NCBI RefSeq assembly: GCF_042680125.1
Contig: NZ_JBHTNY010000060.1
From: Robinsoniella peoriensis
GTDB lineage: Bacteria; Bacillota; Clostridia; Lachnospirales; Lachnospiraceae
Strand: one strand, 5' to 3'
DNA: 36,851 nucleotides
Part shown: piece after piece, positions 1-7,209 of the stretch
Position numbering within the stretch: position 1 is the first letter of the stretch
How the letters are laid out: each line of letters begins with the position of its first letter
The notes under the pieces: model-generated
Told to the model about the DNA's origin: nothing
Database searches by the model: none
Seen by the model: only the letters and a program-made list of their open reading frames with translations
Made by a program: the position numbers and the translations under genes

Positions 1-2
1 CA

Positions 3-59
3 CTAGGCTATTTGACACCGAAAGAATATCGCCTTACTAACCTTAAAAAAGTTGTCTAA
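3..59 (+). CDS. C-terminal end of an IS3-family transposase (cut by window edge)
   Basis: The frame starting at base 3 reads LGYLTPKEYRLTNLKKVV and then stops. A tail of the form (L)GYLTPxEYR is typical of the integrase-core OrfB transposases of the IS3 family, where it follows the last catalytic Glu region. Only these 18 codons are inside the window, so nothing can be said about whether the gene is intact. The direct repeats just after the stop fit the right end of such an element. The family call rests on this short motif alone. Confidence 0.55.
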   Translation, partial: LGYLTPKEYRLTNLKKVV

Positions 60-60
60 A

Positions 61-93
61 TAAATGTTGACAATCCATAAATGTTGACAATCC
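61..93. repeat. Tandem 16-bp direct repeat after the IS3-type transposase
   Basis: TAAATGTTGACAATCC occurs at 61-76 and again at 78-93 with one base between. Further GACAA words follow within about 80 bp (near 125 and 147). Such iterated words close to a transposase stop could be the element's right end and transposase-binding sites, but no matching left end is inside the window to prove it. Confidence 0.55.
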
Positions 94-741
94 AATCCCC
101 GTTACTTTTGAAATTTGTGAATGCCGACAATAAGTAGCAAAAATAGACAATAAAATTAAACTATGTCTAAATTGAATATTCTATTTATTGATAAATAATG
201 TTTAGAATTTGTACTTATAAGTAATGAGAAATTATAAAAAATTACTAGTTTCAAATTTTTGTATTTAGAAAAATATGTAATTATGCACATAATTAGTATG
301 GTAATAATAATATATTTTAAAAAAAATGTCAATCAAAAGCGTGCGACAAAAAACGACAAACAATTGGCAGTTATTCTAAAAAAAGTCATGTTCGATAACA
401 TGGATATAAGCTAAACTATTGCCATTACTTTTGAAGTTCTTTTGCATGTTTATAATGTAGTCTGTAGTGATTTGGTAGTGCCATTAACCATGTTAGTGTA
501 AGACATTTATATCTAACCCATCGGTCTATAACGTAACACTTATTATAGGAGCATTTCACAAACCACCACAGCCATACATGATCAAGACAATAATGGATTA
601 CTAGTCAATTATGCTCATAAAAAGACAACGATGCCCCTTGTAGAATCGGTCACATTGCTTTACTTAGACTTTGGAGGGATTCAACCTTTTATCGATTGAT
701 ACGGATTGACAGGCAGATTGTTCATTAATTTAGATGAGTAG
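94..741. other. AT-rich intergenic region without a recognisable gene
   Basis: About 650 bp of very AT-rich DNA between the transposase tail and the GGDEF gene. I found no reading frame with a ribosome-binding site or a recognisable protein, and no tRNA-like fold. The clearest structure is a dyad at 278-295, TAATTATG-CA-CATAATTA (8-bp arms), which could be an operator or chance in AT-rich DNA. The low complexity fits DNA left by repeated IS insertion. Confidence 0.5.
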
Positions 742-762
742 TTGTACTGGTTGTGGTACAAT
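742..762 (+). promoter_or_regulatory. Palindrome overlapping a candidate extended -10 promoter of the GGDEF gene
   Basis: TTGTAC (742-747) and GTACAA (756-761) form a perfect 6-bp dyad with an 8-base spacer. The right arm overlaps TGGTACAAT, an extended -10 motif (TGnTACAAT) ending at 762, about 110 bp before the diguanylate cyclase start. No good -35 hexamer is visible, as is common with extended -10 promoters. A dyad over the -10 box suggests a repressor site, possibly for the MerR protein encoded next, but the binder is unknown. Confidence 0.4.
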
Positions 763-874
763 AAACAAAAGGCAATGCATATAAGGTAAATAAAGCAAAC
801 ATGAGGCAACTCATCAATCTCGCTTGAAAAATTGATTTGAATGATTGTAATCGAGCGTAATAAGGAGAAAAAAT

Positions 875-2203
875 ATGGATCTAAAGAATCTATCATGTTT
901 TAATACTATATTACAACAACATTTTTCCAATATTTATGAGTTAGATTTAGAAAAACAGTCCATGACAGAATATTCTGCTGCTACCATGGAGCAATTAGAT
1001 ACAGTGTCATACGCAGATTGGTTACGTCAAGTTATTACCCAAATGCAATTTATTCAAATCAGAACCTTTACAGAGCAGACCCAGTTAAAAAAGATCGTGC
1101 AGGAATTAGAAGAAAGTTCATGTTACATCATCGAATATCAAAGTAATAAAGGGGATCTGGCTAAGAACTTTCAGTTGGTATTTTGCTATACCAATGCGGA
1201 AAAAAAGCACATTTTCATTACTAGTCAGGATATTACGAAACACAAGCAGAAACAGTATGAGCATATAATTGAATTAGAGAAGGACAGTGCCCGTTTCCGC
1301 TTTATTATAAGCCATCTTTGTGAAAATTTTGGAGAGATTCATATCAGTACAGGTAATACCTGGATGACGACTTGTAATGATTGGGAGGTTTCTCAAGGCA
1401 ATTTAAATGCGCAAATTGAGTGGTTTGCAGAAAATCTCATTGTACCGGAACAAAAAGAGGCATATTTAGCAGATTTTGAGTTGAATCATCTCATTGAATC
1501 ACTGCGCCGAAACGATGGGTTTTATGCCCCAACCTATGAGGCGAATTATCCGGAGGGCAGACGGTATCTTTTGATCATTAATGCGCTGTTGGATAATCCA
1601 GAAAATCCGGAAGAGGAGTATATTTTTAGTTATGTTCAAGATATTACGCAGTTAAGAATGCAGGAGACGAAAAATAAGCAGTTGATTGATATCAGCCAGG
1701 AATTGCTGACGCTGAGCCAGATTGATTCCCTGACGGATTTATATAACCGTATTGCAGGAGAGAAACAAATATCTGAGTATCTGCTGACAAAAAGCAAATA
1801 TGCTTTAGGAGCGGTTATGATCGTAGATATTGACCACTTTAAACAATTCAACGACCAGTATGGGCATCCTACCGGTGACTCTGTGCTGAAGTATTTGGGC
1901 TCCACCATGAAAAAAGTGTTTCGAACAAGTGATGTGCTATGCCGTTGGGGTGGAGATGAATTTGTTGTTTTCATGCCGGATGTTCCAGATTTGGCTTTTG
2001 TAGAAGAAATTATTGAGAAGTTGCAAAAAGAGATGCGCAATCATCACAGAAAGAATTTGCTGCTGCCCATTACACTGAGTATCGGCGGGGTTATCTTTAA
2101 ACGGGCAAATTCTTTTGCCCTCTTGTATGAAGAGGCTGATCAATATCTATACCAAGTGAAAAGCGCTGGCAGAGACGATTACAATATCGTTGTTAAGAAT
2201 TGA
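875..2203 (+). CDS. Diguanylate cyclase with N-terminal sensory region (GGDEF)
   Basis: Predicted to condense two GTP into cyclic di-GMP. The C-terminal ~160 residues form a GGDEF domain: the DIDHFKQFNDQYGH metal/substrate segment is near residue 316, and the active-site GGDEF is at residues 359-363. Five residues before it lies RTSD, an RxxD inhibitory I-site, so product feedback is likely. The first ~270 residues look like one or two PAS-type sensor folds joined by a coiled-coil-like linker. I see no transmembrane helix, so the protein should be cytosolic and sense an internal signal. The start is well supported by AAGGAG about 8 bases upstream. No EAL or HD-GYP partner is in the window. 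A MerR regulator begins 48 bp downstream on the same strand. Confidence 0.9.
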   Translation: MDLKNLSCFNTILQQHFSNIYELDLEKQSMTEYSAATMEQLDTVSYADWLRQVITQMQFIQIRTFTEQTQLKKIVQELEESSCYIIEYQSNKGDLAKNFQLVFCYTNAEKKHIFITSQDITKHKQKQYEHIIELEKDSARFRFIISHLCENFGEIHISTGNTWMTTCNDWEVSQGNLNAQIEWFAENLIVPEQKEAYLADFELNHLIESLRRNDGFYAPTYEANYPEGRRYLLIINALLDNPENPEEEYIFSYVQDITQLRMQETKNKQLIDISQELLTLSQIDSLTDLYNRIAGEKQISEYLLTKSKYALGAVMIVDIDHFKQFNDQYGHPTGDSVLKYLGSTMKKVFRTSDVLCRWGGDEFVVFMPDVPDLAFVEEIIEKLQKEMRNHHRKNLLLPITLSIGGVIFKRANSFALLYEEADQYLYQVKSAGRDDYNIVVKN

Positions 2204-2251
2204 TTGGAACTGTTAGAAAACAAGGGAAAACAAGTACTAAGGAGGCTGCCC

Positions 2252-3046
2252 ATGCCAAATAAACAATATTCCATTGGAGAGTTTGCCGCCATAAATAAAA
2301 TCAGTGCGCGAATGCTGCGTCACTATGATAAAATTGGTCTCTTCCATCCTGACGCTGTACTGGAAAATGGATACAGGTGCTATTCATCCGGGCAAATCCC
2401 TGCCATTTCCCTGATTAAAAAGTATCAAAGCTGTGGTTTTACGCTTGCAGAAATATCACATTTACTCTGCGCATGTGAAGAGGAAATTGCAGTATTTGCA
2501 AAAGAAAAACGGCTGGAGTTATCGGCACAGGGTTCACGGCAGGAGAAGGCGCTTGAACAACTGTTGGTTTTATCCGGGGAATACGTTGCTGCAATACCCA
2601 ATGACTATGCCATGTCATACACACAGCAGCCGGAACGCTTACTGATCTGTCCGGAAGATCCTGTTTGTGAAGGCAAAATTGAGGATGCTTTTGAGGTGCT
2701 TTACGCCGCTCTTGATGCCGCTCTTATCCATCCGGCAGGGCTGCCTCACCTGCTATCTGATTTGGAAGCAGGGAGTGCGTCTTATTACGCAGCCATACCA
2801 GTATCACAGGAAATCCACCTTGCTGGATTTATCTGCCGTACACTTTCTGAGGGGTGGTATCTTTCCACGCAACATTATGGCAACTACGATGACATTGGCG
2901 CTGCCTATGACCGGCTACTTTGCCATGCACAGGTGCAAGGCTGCCAGTTTGCCCCGCCTTTTCTGGAACGCTATTTTCTGAATTGTACCCATACCTCAAA
3001 TCCCACTGAATATATTACGGAAATCTCCATAAAAATTACCCCTTGA
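2252..3046 (+). CDS. MerR-family regulator with GyrI-like effector-binding domain
   Basis: The N-terminus (YSIGEFAAINKISARMLRHYDK and onward) is a classic MerR winged helix-turn-helix, followed by a dimerisation helix. The C-terminal ~150 residues resemble the GyrI/BmrR-type small-molecule-binding domain, including a YxxYGNYDDIGAAYDRL-like stretch. The group usually activates drug-efflux or stress genes by untwisting an over-long promoter spacer. The frame is open 16 codons further upstream, but AAGGAGG at 2239-2245 places the start at 2252. Length is 264 aa, normal for the type. It is probably cotranscribed with the GGDEF gene; no efflux pump follows, because an IS66 element abuts the terminator. 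Confidence 0.85.
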   Translation: MPNKQYSIGEFAAINKISARMLRHYDKIGLFHPDAVLENGYRCYSSGQIPAISLIKKYQSCGFTLAEISHLLCACEEEIAVFAKEKRLELSAQGSRQEKALEQLLVLSGEYVAAIPNDYAMSYTQQPERLLICPEDPVCEGKIEDAFEVLYAALDAALIHPAGLPHLLSDLEAGSASYYAAIPVSQEIHLAGFICRTLSEGWYLSTQHYGNYDDIGAAYDRLLCHAQVQGCQFAPPFLERYFLNCTHTSNPTEYITEISIKITP

Positions 3047-3080
3047 CCTTAACACAGTGTCAGGGGGTATTCTATTCTTC
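3038..3080 (+). terminator. Rho-independent terminator of the GGDEF-MerR unit
   Basis: ACCCCTTGAC (3038-3047) pairs with GTCAGGGGGT (3059-3068) in a 10-bp stem with one G-U pair. It overlaps the MerR stop codon and is followed by a T-rich tail (attctattctt). The IS66 left end starts right after it, so readthrough into the element is limited. Confidence 0.75.
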
Positions 3081-3102
3081 GTAAGCGATGAATAACATGG
3101 CG
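3081..3102 (+). repeat. IS66 left terminal inverted repeat
   Basis: Begins GTAAGCGATGAATAAC and is the inverted partner of 6000-6021 with one mismatch in 22. GTAA ends are characteristic of IS66 elements. One outer base on each side (3080 and 6022) also pairs. Confidence 0.9.
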
Positions 3103-3240
3103 TTCCAAAATTCAGCCCCGGTATGAGATAATCTACCTACATGAAGTAGAAAAACCAGGATCTGCCTAGAATTGACAGCTGAGCTTTTTACTATAAGTAT
3201 ACTACCTGAGTTTGAGCATTTTACTTCATAGTCTGCAAGA

Positions 3241-3651
3241 ATGGAGTTGAAGTACTTAATGGACCATCCTCAAAACTTATCTGCTTCCGATCGTCGCTGG
3301 TTTGATTTAATCCAACAGTGCCGCACCAGTGGAAAATCCGATGCACAATGGATGCAGGAACATGAAATTAAATCACCCACTTTTTATTATCACGTAAAAC
3401 AGCTACGCAAGAAAGCCTGCGATATCCCTGAAAATAGTTTTACCAGACAAAGAAACGATATCCAGGAAGTCGTTCCCATGTTTATGGAGGAAGTTCCTGC
3501 GGTTTCTTCTCATGAACCAGAACAATTAAGTTCTACCGATAACACTTCTGCTGTTCGCCTGAACATTCAGGGAATAACAGTTGAGATTGCCAACAATGCA
3601 ACACAGGAAGTGATAAAGAATACGATAGCTGTGTTGCGATTTCTATGTTAG
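3241..3651 (+). CDS. tnpA: IS66 accessory protein TnpA
   Basis: A 136-aa first ORF of the IS66 element. The N-terminal half (WFDLIQQCRTSGKSDAQWMQEH, then a FYYHVKQLRKK helix) is the helix-turn-helix of the TnpA/Orf1 accessory family, thought to aid transposition. A conserved short block near the C-terminus (LNIQGITVEIANNATQE) is also typical. Its 3' end overlaps the tnpB start by 7 bp, so the two are probably translationally coupled. No strong ribosome-binding site precedes the ATG, so the exact start is less sure than the frame. Confidence 0.85.
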   Translation: MELKYLMDHPQNLSASDRRWFDLIQQCRTSGKSDAQWMQEHEIKSPTFYYHVKQLRKKACDIPENSFTRQRNDIQEVVPMFMEEVPAVSSHEPEQLSSTDNTSAVRLNIQGITVEIANNATQEVIKNTIAVLRFLC

Positions 3652-4127
3652 GGGATGTTTCTGGAATTTCCAAAAAAACGGGCAAGACAGATATGAGACG
3701 CAGTATAGATGGTCTCATGGCGATTATCCGGGACACTTATCAGATGGATCCTTATGCAAATGCCTTGTATCTGTTTTGCGGTAAGCGGTGTAACACCATC
3801 AAGGCTTTATATTTCGATAAGGATGGATTTTGCTTAATCTACAAACGCCTGGATAGTGAAGGAAGATTTCAATGGCCACGAAATGCTGTTGAGGTAAGAG
3901 CCATAACCAGGCAGGAATTCCGCTGGTTGATGGAAGGTCTGTCCATAGAACAGCCAAAAGCAATCCGTCCTGTACCTAAAAACAGTAACAAAGTATTCTT
4001 ATTTGTGCATTATAGAGAAAATGAAAAATTTATGGACGACCGATTTTATTATAAAATCGAGGTTGTCCACATCAATACCCTGAACCGAAAACTTATACGT
4101 GTATTGCAATCCGTTTCAGGATATTGA
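3645..4127 (+). CDS. tnpB: IS66 accessory protein TnpB (Orf2), C-terminally extended
   Basis: The first ~110 residues are a clear IS66 Orf2: TDMRRSIDGLMAI, ALYLFCGKR, IKALYFDKDGFCLIYKRL, FQWPR and WLMEGLSIEQPKAI appear in order. The family usually ends soon after this last motif at about 115-120 aa. This copy runs on for roughly 50 further residues with no recognisable motif, over a stretch containing a perfect GATTTTATTATAAAATC palindrome, so extra DNA may have entered the 3' end. TnpB is needed for efficient transposition with TnpC but has no known catalytic motif. Confidence 0.85.
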   Translation: MLGDVSGISKKTGKTDMRRSIDGLMAIIRDTYQMDPYANALYLFCGKRCNTIKALYFDKDGFCLIYKRLDSEGRFQWPRNAVEVRAITRQEFRWLMEGLSIEQPKAIRPVPKNSNKVFLFVHYRENEKFMDDRFYYKIEVVHINTLNRKLIRVLQSVSGY

Positions 4128-4145
4128 TGAGGATAACACTTCCAC

Positions 4146-4167
4146 AAATGCCGGAAATACGGCATTT
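4146..4167 (+). promoter_or_regulatory. Perfect hairpin between tnpB and tnpC
   Basis: AAATGCCG (4146-4153) and CGGCATTT (4160-4167) form an 8-bp stem with a 6-base loop, followed by only a short T-rich segment. It lies in an unusually long 155-bp gap between tnpB and tnpC. It could weaken transcription into the transposase and so limit transposition. A second, weaker dyad (AAATGAC/GTCATTT) lies near 4200-4236. Confidence 0.4.
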
Positions 4168-4282
4168 TAGTACTGCTATACAATAACTTATACACCGTCA
4201 AAATGACGATAGGACAACCCCATGTCATTTGTCAAACCTGCTGATTTTTTATACAATGTAAGAAAAGATCAGGAGGTGCCAG

Positions 4283-5962
4283 GTGTCAGTAAAACAGGAA
4301 AATGAATATTTAAAAATGCTTGTTGAAACACAGGCATCCCACATCAGAAATCAGGAAGAAACCATCAAAGAACTTCGCACCATGATTGATGAGCTGCGTT
4401 CACTAAAAGCCAACCTTGAAGAAACACTGGAAGAATTCAGACGTCAGTTTTTTGGCGTCAAGAGTGAGAAAACTTCACCAGTGGTGGAAGATACTCAAGC
4501 TGATGCGGAAAAGAAAGAATCCATTCAGGTAAAAAGTTATGCCAGAGAACGTAAGTCAAAAGCCACCAGAGATGAACTCTATGGGAATCTTCCTGTAAAA
4601 GAGATTATCTGTCCGGTACCTGACAGTGAACGCTTCTGTGACTGGTGCAATGCCGAAATGATTCCCATGAAGCCAACCTTTGTAAGGGAAGAAATCCGTA
4701 TCACTCCTGCAGTTGTTGAAAGAATACGATATATGCAGGAAGTTCTGATCTGTCCTGAGTGTAAAAAGGATCAGGATGGTTCTTTTAAAAAGGGAACTGT
4801 TCCAGGAGCGCTTATTCCTCACAGCCCAGCTTCTGCATCAGCAGTTGCATTTGTGATGTTCAGTAAATGTTTTATGGGACTGCCTTATTACAGACAGGAA
4901 TCAGCATTTGATCAGCTTGGAGCAAAAATCCCAAGGGAAACTCTTGCTAACTGGTGTATCATTGCGGCAGAAAAATATCTTCTTCCAATCTATGAACGTA
5001 TGCATATGGAATTAATCACCCGCGAAGTAATCCATGCAGATGAGACTACCTGCCAGGTATTGCGTGAAAAGGGAAAAACTGCACAGTCCACATCTTATAT
5101 GTGGATTTACGCTTCCGGAACTGACGGTCTTCCTAAAATCGTCATGTATGAATACCAATCCGGCAGAGGGGGGATCCATCCACAGGAATTTCTGGAAGGA
5201 TTTCATGGCCTGCTTCAATGCGATGGCTATCAGGGATACAATAAGGTTATCGATGTATTGCTTTGCTGCTGTATGGCTCACTGCAGAAGGAAATTTTTCG
5301 AAGCTCTACCGGCAGAGAAAAAGAAAACCATGAAACTTCTTGATATCAATTCGGAAGTAGCCATCAAAGAACCTGAAATCCCGGAATCAGACCTTGATAA
5401 ATACATTCCTGCCGAAATCGGTGTTGCTTATTGCAACAAACTGTTTTATCTGGAACGGGAATTCAAGGATCTGCCACCGCAAGAACGTAAAGCAAAGCGT
5501 TTGGAGTTAGAAGTAACGATATGGGATAACTTCTGGAAATGGGTTGACTCCTTGAACACAACGAAGGGCAGCAAGCTCTCGAAAGCGGTGGACTATGCCC
5601 AAAATCACAGGGATAGTTTATGCAATTATCTACAAGATGGACGTTGCGAATTATCCAACAACGCCGCCGAACGGATGGCAAAATCTTATGCAATTGGAAG
5701 AAAAGCTTCCCTGTTCCATGCATCAGTCGCTGGTGCAAATGCAAGTGCCATCCTATATAGTCTCGTAGAGACTGCAAAAGCAAACAATCTGAACGTGTTC
5801 CAATATATCTATACATTGCTGTTGTACATGCCGGGTTACAAAAATGGGCCTGATGGTATTGAACAATTACTGCCATGGAGTGATTTCATAAAAGAGCATT
5901 GTTCCAGATTAATAGATGTTGAAACAGTAACGGTTGAAGATCATCCAGCCATGACTGTTTAA
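4283..5962 (+). CDS. tnpC: IS66-family DDE transposase TnpC
   Basis: The 559-aa transposase of the element. In order it has an N-terminal leucine-rich coiled coil (residues ~1-60, LRTMIDELRSLKANLEETLEE), a zinc-binding segment with CDWC and CPEC pairs, and a DDE catalytic core with D253 (HADETT), D314 (CDGYQGY) and E463 (NNAAERMAK). The C-terminus has the small IS66 tail domain. All three acidic residues and both Cys pairs are present, and length matches the family, so it may be active. The start is GTG, supported by AGGAGGTG about 6 bases upstream. Confidence 0.93.
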   Translation: MSVKQENEYLKMLVETQASHIRNQEETIKELRTMIDELRSLKANLEETLEEFRRQFFGVKSEKTSPVVEDTQADAEKKESIQVKSYARERKSKATRDELYGNLPVKEIICPVPDSERFCDWCNAEMIPMKPTFVREEIRITPAVVERIRYMQEVLICPECKKDQDGSFKKGTVPGALIPHSPASASAVAFVMFSKCFMGLPYYRQESAFDQLGAKIPRETLANWCIIAAEKYLLPIYERMHMELITREVIHADETTCQVLREKGKTAQSTSYMWIYASGTDGLPKIVMYEYQSGRGGIHPQEFLEGFHGLLQCDGYQGYNKVIDVLLCCCMAHCRRKFFEALPAEKKKTMKLLDINSEVAIKEPEIPESDLDKYIPAEIGVAYCNKLFYLEREFKDLPPQERKAKRLELEVTIWDNFWKWVDSLNTTKGSKLSKAVDYAQNHRDSLCNYLQDGRCELSNNAAERMAKSYAIGRKASLFHASVAGANASAILYSLVETAKANNLNVFQYIYTLLLYMPGYKNGPDGIEQLLPWSDFIKEHCSRLIDVETVTVEDHPAMTV

Positions 5963-5999
5963 ATTTATTGAAAACTAGTAAGCGTTGGGAAAGTCTATA

Positions 6000-6021
6000 C
6001 GCTATGTTATTCATCGCTTAC
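6000..6021 (-). repeat. IS66 right terminal inverted repeat
   Basis: Inverted copy of 3081-3102, one mismatch in 22. The gene fragment on the minus strand reads straight into it from 6022, giving five junction codons and a stop. Confidence 0.9.
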
Positions 6022-6243
6022 GTTTCTTAAACAAAATGCAGGTAATGTATGCGAATTACAAAAGCTATCGCATTCATTTCCACAATAATAACAATAGGAA
6101 GGTTTTGATTGATTACGACTATCTTTTAGTATTTTATTTAAAAATTTCTTGGCTTCAATTATTTCGTCTTTGCGCTTTACTCTATCTATCTCGGGTAATT
6201 GACTTAAATCTAACGGAATAAAAAAATCGTCCATACCATTCAT
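6022..6243 (-). pseudogene. 5' fragment of a zinc-finger-like protein cut by IS66
   Basis: A minus-strand gene starts at ATG 6243 with a good ribosome-binding site (AGGAGA, 6251-6256). It encodes about 73 native residues before entering the IS66 end. The fragment has a lysine-rich helical part, then CYYCGNECDSFCNSHTLPAF. That CxxC plus a Cys/Ser-His-x-x-P pattern is typical of N-terminal metal-binding motifs in uncharacterised HNH-like or restriction-associated proteins. The 3' part is not found on the other side of the IS, where the MerR terminator sits, so it was deleted or moved. I cannot name the full-length protein. Confidence 0.6.
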
Positions 6244-6345
6244 ATCATTATCTCCTAGTTTTTCCTATAAATATTATTCACTATTTTAAAGTATTATAGT
6301 ATCATTGTCAATCTTCGGGCCAACTTGGCTCGAGGTTGCCAGGTA

Positions 6346-6390
6346 TGAAAAAAGCCGGGGAGCGAAGGCCCGGCCCCCCGCTCCCCGCGC
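6346..6390 (-). terminator. Terminator of the mobC unit
   Basis: On the minus strand GGGGAGCG (6386-6379) pairs with CGCTCCCC (6364-6357), and the stem is followed by GGCTTTTTTC. It begins directly after the mobC stop codon, so this was the natural end of that transcript, or at least of mobC. Confidence 0.8.
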
Positions 6391-6732
6391 TTACAGCTCC
6401 ACAATGGCGGAAAGCTGTTTTAGTATGTCGTTCATTTGCCCCCACAGCTCGGTATAGTCCTTTTGAAGCCCGGCGATCTCGTCCGGGTACACGCTGTAAG
6501 TGTTGGTGTGAATCGCCACCTGATTGATATTGTTGGAACACCGCCGTTGCAGGGAGACGAGCTCCCGGACGGGCGACAGGTCAACATGAAGGATATAGTC
6601 GTTTAGGCCCATCTTGCGGGCAAAGGCGCTCATGTTGCAAACGCCAGCCTCGTCCATGCGGGCATGTAGCTGTTCCAATTCCTCCGGGGATACCATCACA
6701 TACAGCGGGATATTCCGCCTACGCCGGGGCAT
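6391..6732 (-). CDS. mobC: MobC-like relaxosome accessory protein
   Basis: A 113-aa basic protein starting MPRRRRNIPLYVMVSPEELEQL, with a ribbon-helix-helix-like N-terminus and the MobC-type region (CSNNINQVAIHTNTYSVYPDEIAGLQKDYTELW). MobC proteins bind oriT and help the relaxase nick DNA in mobilizable plasmids and integrative elements of Clostridiales. The ATG overlaps the stop of the upstream gene (TAATG), so the two were translationally coupled. The segment is visibly much richer in GC than both flanks, which points to acquisition on a foreign element. No relaxase, replication or integrase gene is near, so this is a stranded remnant although its own frame is intact. Confidence 0.8.
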   Translation of the reverse strand: MPRRRRNIPLYVMVSPEELEQLHARMDEAGVCNMSAFARKMGLNDYILHVDLSPVRELVSLQRRCSNNINQVAIHTNTYSVYPDEIAGLQKDYTELWGQMNDILKQLSAIVEL

Positions 6733-6869
6733 TACCGTTCCTCACGCTCTCGGCTCCGCTTGTGCCTGGGCGGCTCCTTCACCTTGTCCAGCGGCTTTTC
6801 TTCCGGGAGAACCGGGGCGGCCAGCTGACGGAGCCCATGCCAGTTTTCCACACCCATCTTTCCGTACAC
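6732..6869 (-). pseudogene. C-terminal remnant of the gene upstream of mobC
   Basis: Reading the minus strand gives MGVENWHGLRQLAAPVLP and continues through PLDKVKEPPRHKRSREREER to a stop overlapping the mobC ATG. The frame is closed by a TAG two codons before the GTG near 6869, and the DNA there changes abruptly from GC-rich to AT-rich, so this is the edge of the mobilizable-element fragment. The charged tail resembles proteins encoded next to mobC in Clostridiales integrative elements, but the fragment is too short to name. Confidence 0.5.
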
Positions 6870-7064
6870 TATCTACATCTACAAAGCGTCCTTATTCAGC
6901 CAAACCCAAATTTAAGATGAATTTATTCCCTGTAGCTCAAGAACCTGTTTACAAATTGCTTTCAAACATAGCATTTTAAGGTTCTGTTAAGGTTAAGAAT
7001 AGCTAAGGATAAGAGAGCAGGCTTATGCTATGAATATCACTTGAAAAGAAATAAAGTTAAATGA

Positions 7065-7077
7065 TCTCTCGGAATCT
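7065..7077 (+). repeat. Left terminal inverted repeat of the decayed IS
   Basis: TCTCTCGGAATCT, perfect inverted match to 8765-8777. The match stops at the next outer base, which defines the element end. Confidence 0.75.
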
Positions 7078-7209
7078 TGAGTAATCATGCCAGCTGTGCT
7101 GTTAAATGTTCTTTGAAAAGTAAATATTATCCATGGAATAAAAAAAGGGTACAAGAAATAGACATAACTGTCGCTATGTGGAAGAAATTAGGATAGAATA
7201 GTCTTTGGA

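Larger units (their letters stand above)
3081..6021. mobile_element. IS66-family insertion sequence, apparently complete
   Basis: A 2.94-kb element bounded by 22-bp inverted repeats (3081-3102 and 6000-6021) that begin GTAAGCG and differ at one position. It carries the three-gene set of the family: tnpA, tnpB and the large transposase tnpC, all open and in the usual order. IS66 elements normally create 8-bp target duplications, but the flanks here (TATTCTTC before, GTTTCTTA after) do not match. Either one end has been rearranged since insertion or an adjacent deletion occurred. The truncated gene on the right side fits a deletion. Confidence 0.93.

Noticed and set aside
681..896. 71-codon minus-strand frame upstream of the GGDEF gene
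   Set aside because: It overlaps the GGDEF promoter and start region on the other strand, has no ribosome-binding site or recognisable motif, and lies in AT-rich DNA.
6614..6979. Plus-strand frame across the mobC region
   Set aside because: It is mostly the antisense of mobC and crosses a composition boundary; it lacks a ribosome-binding site.
6870..7064. Possible gene in the gap between the mob remnant and the decayed IS
   Set aside because: 195 bp with no supported start, no protein motif and no RNA fold that I could recognise.
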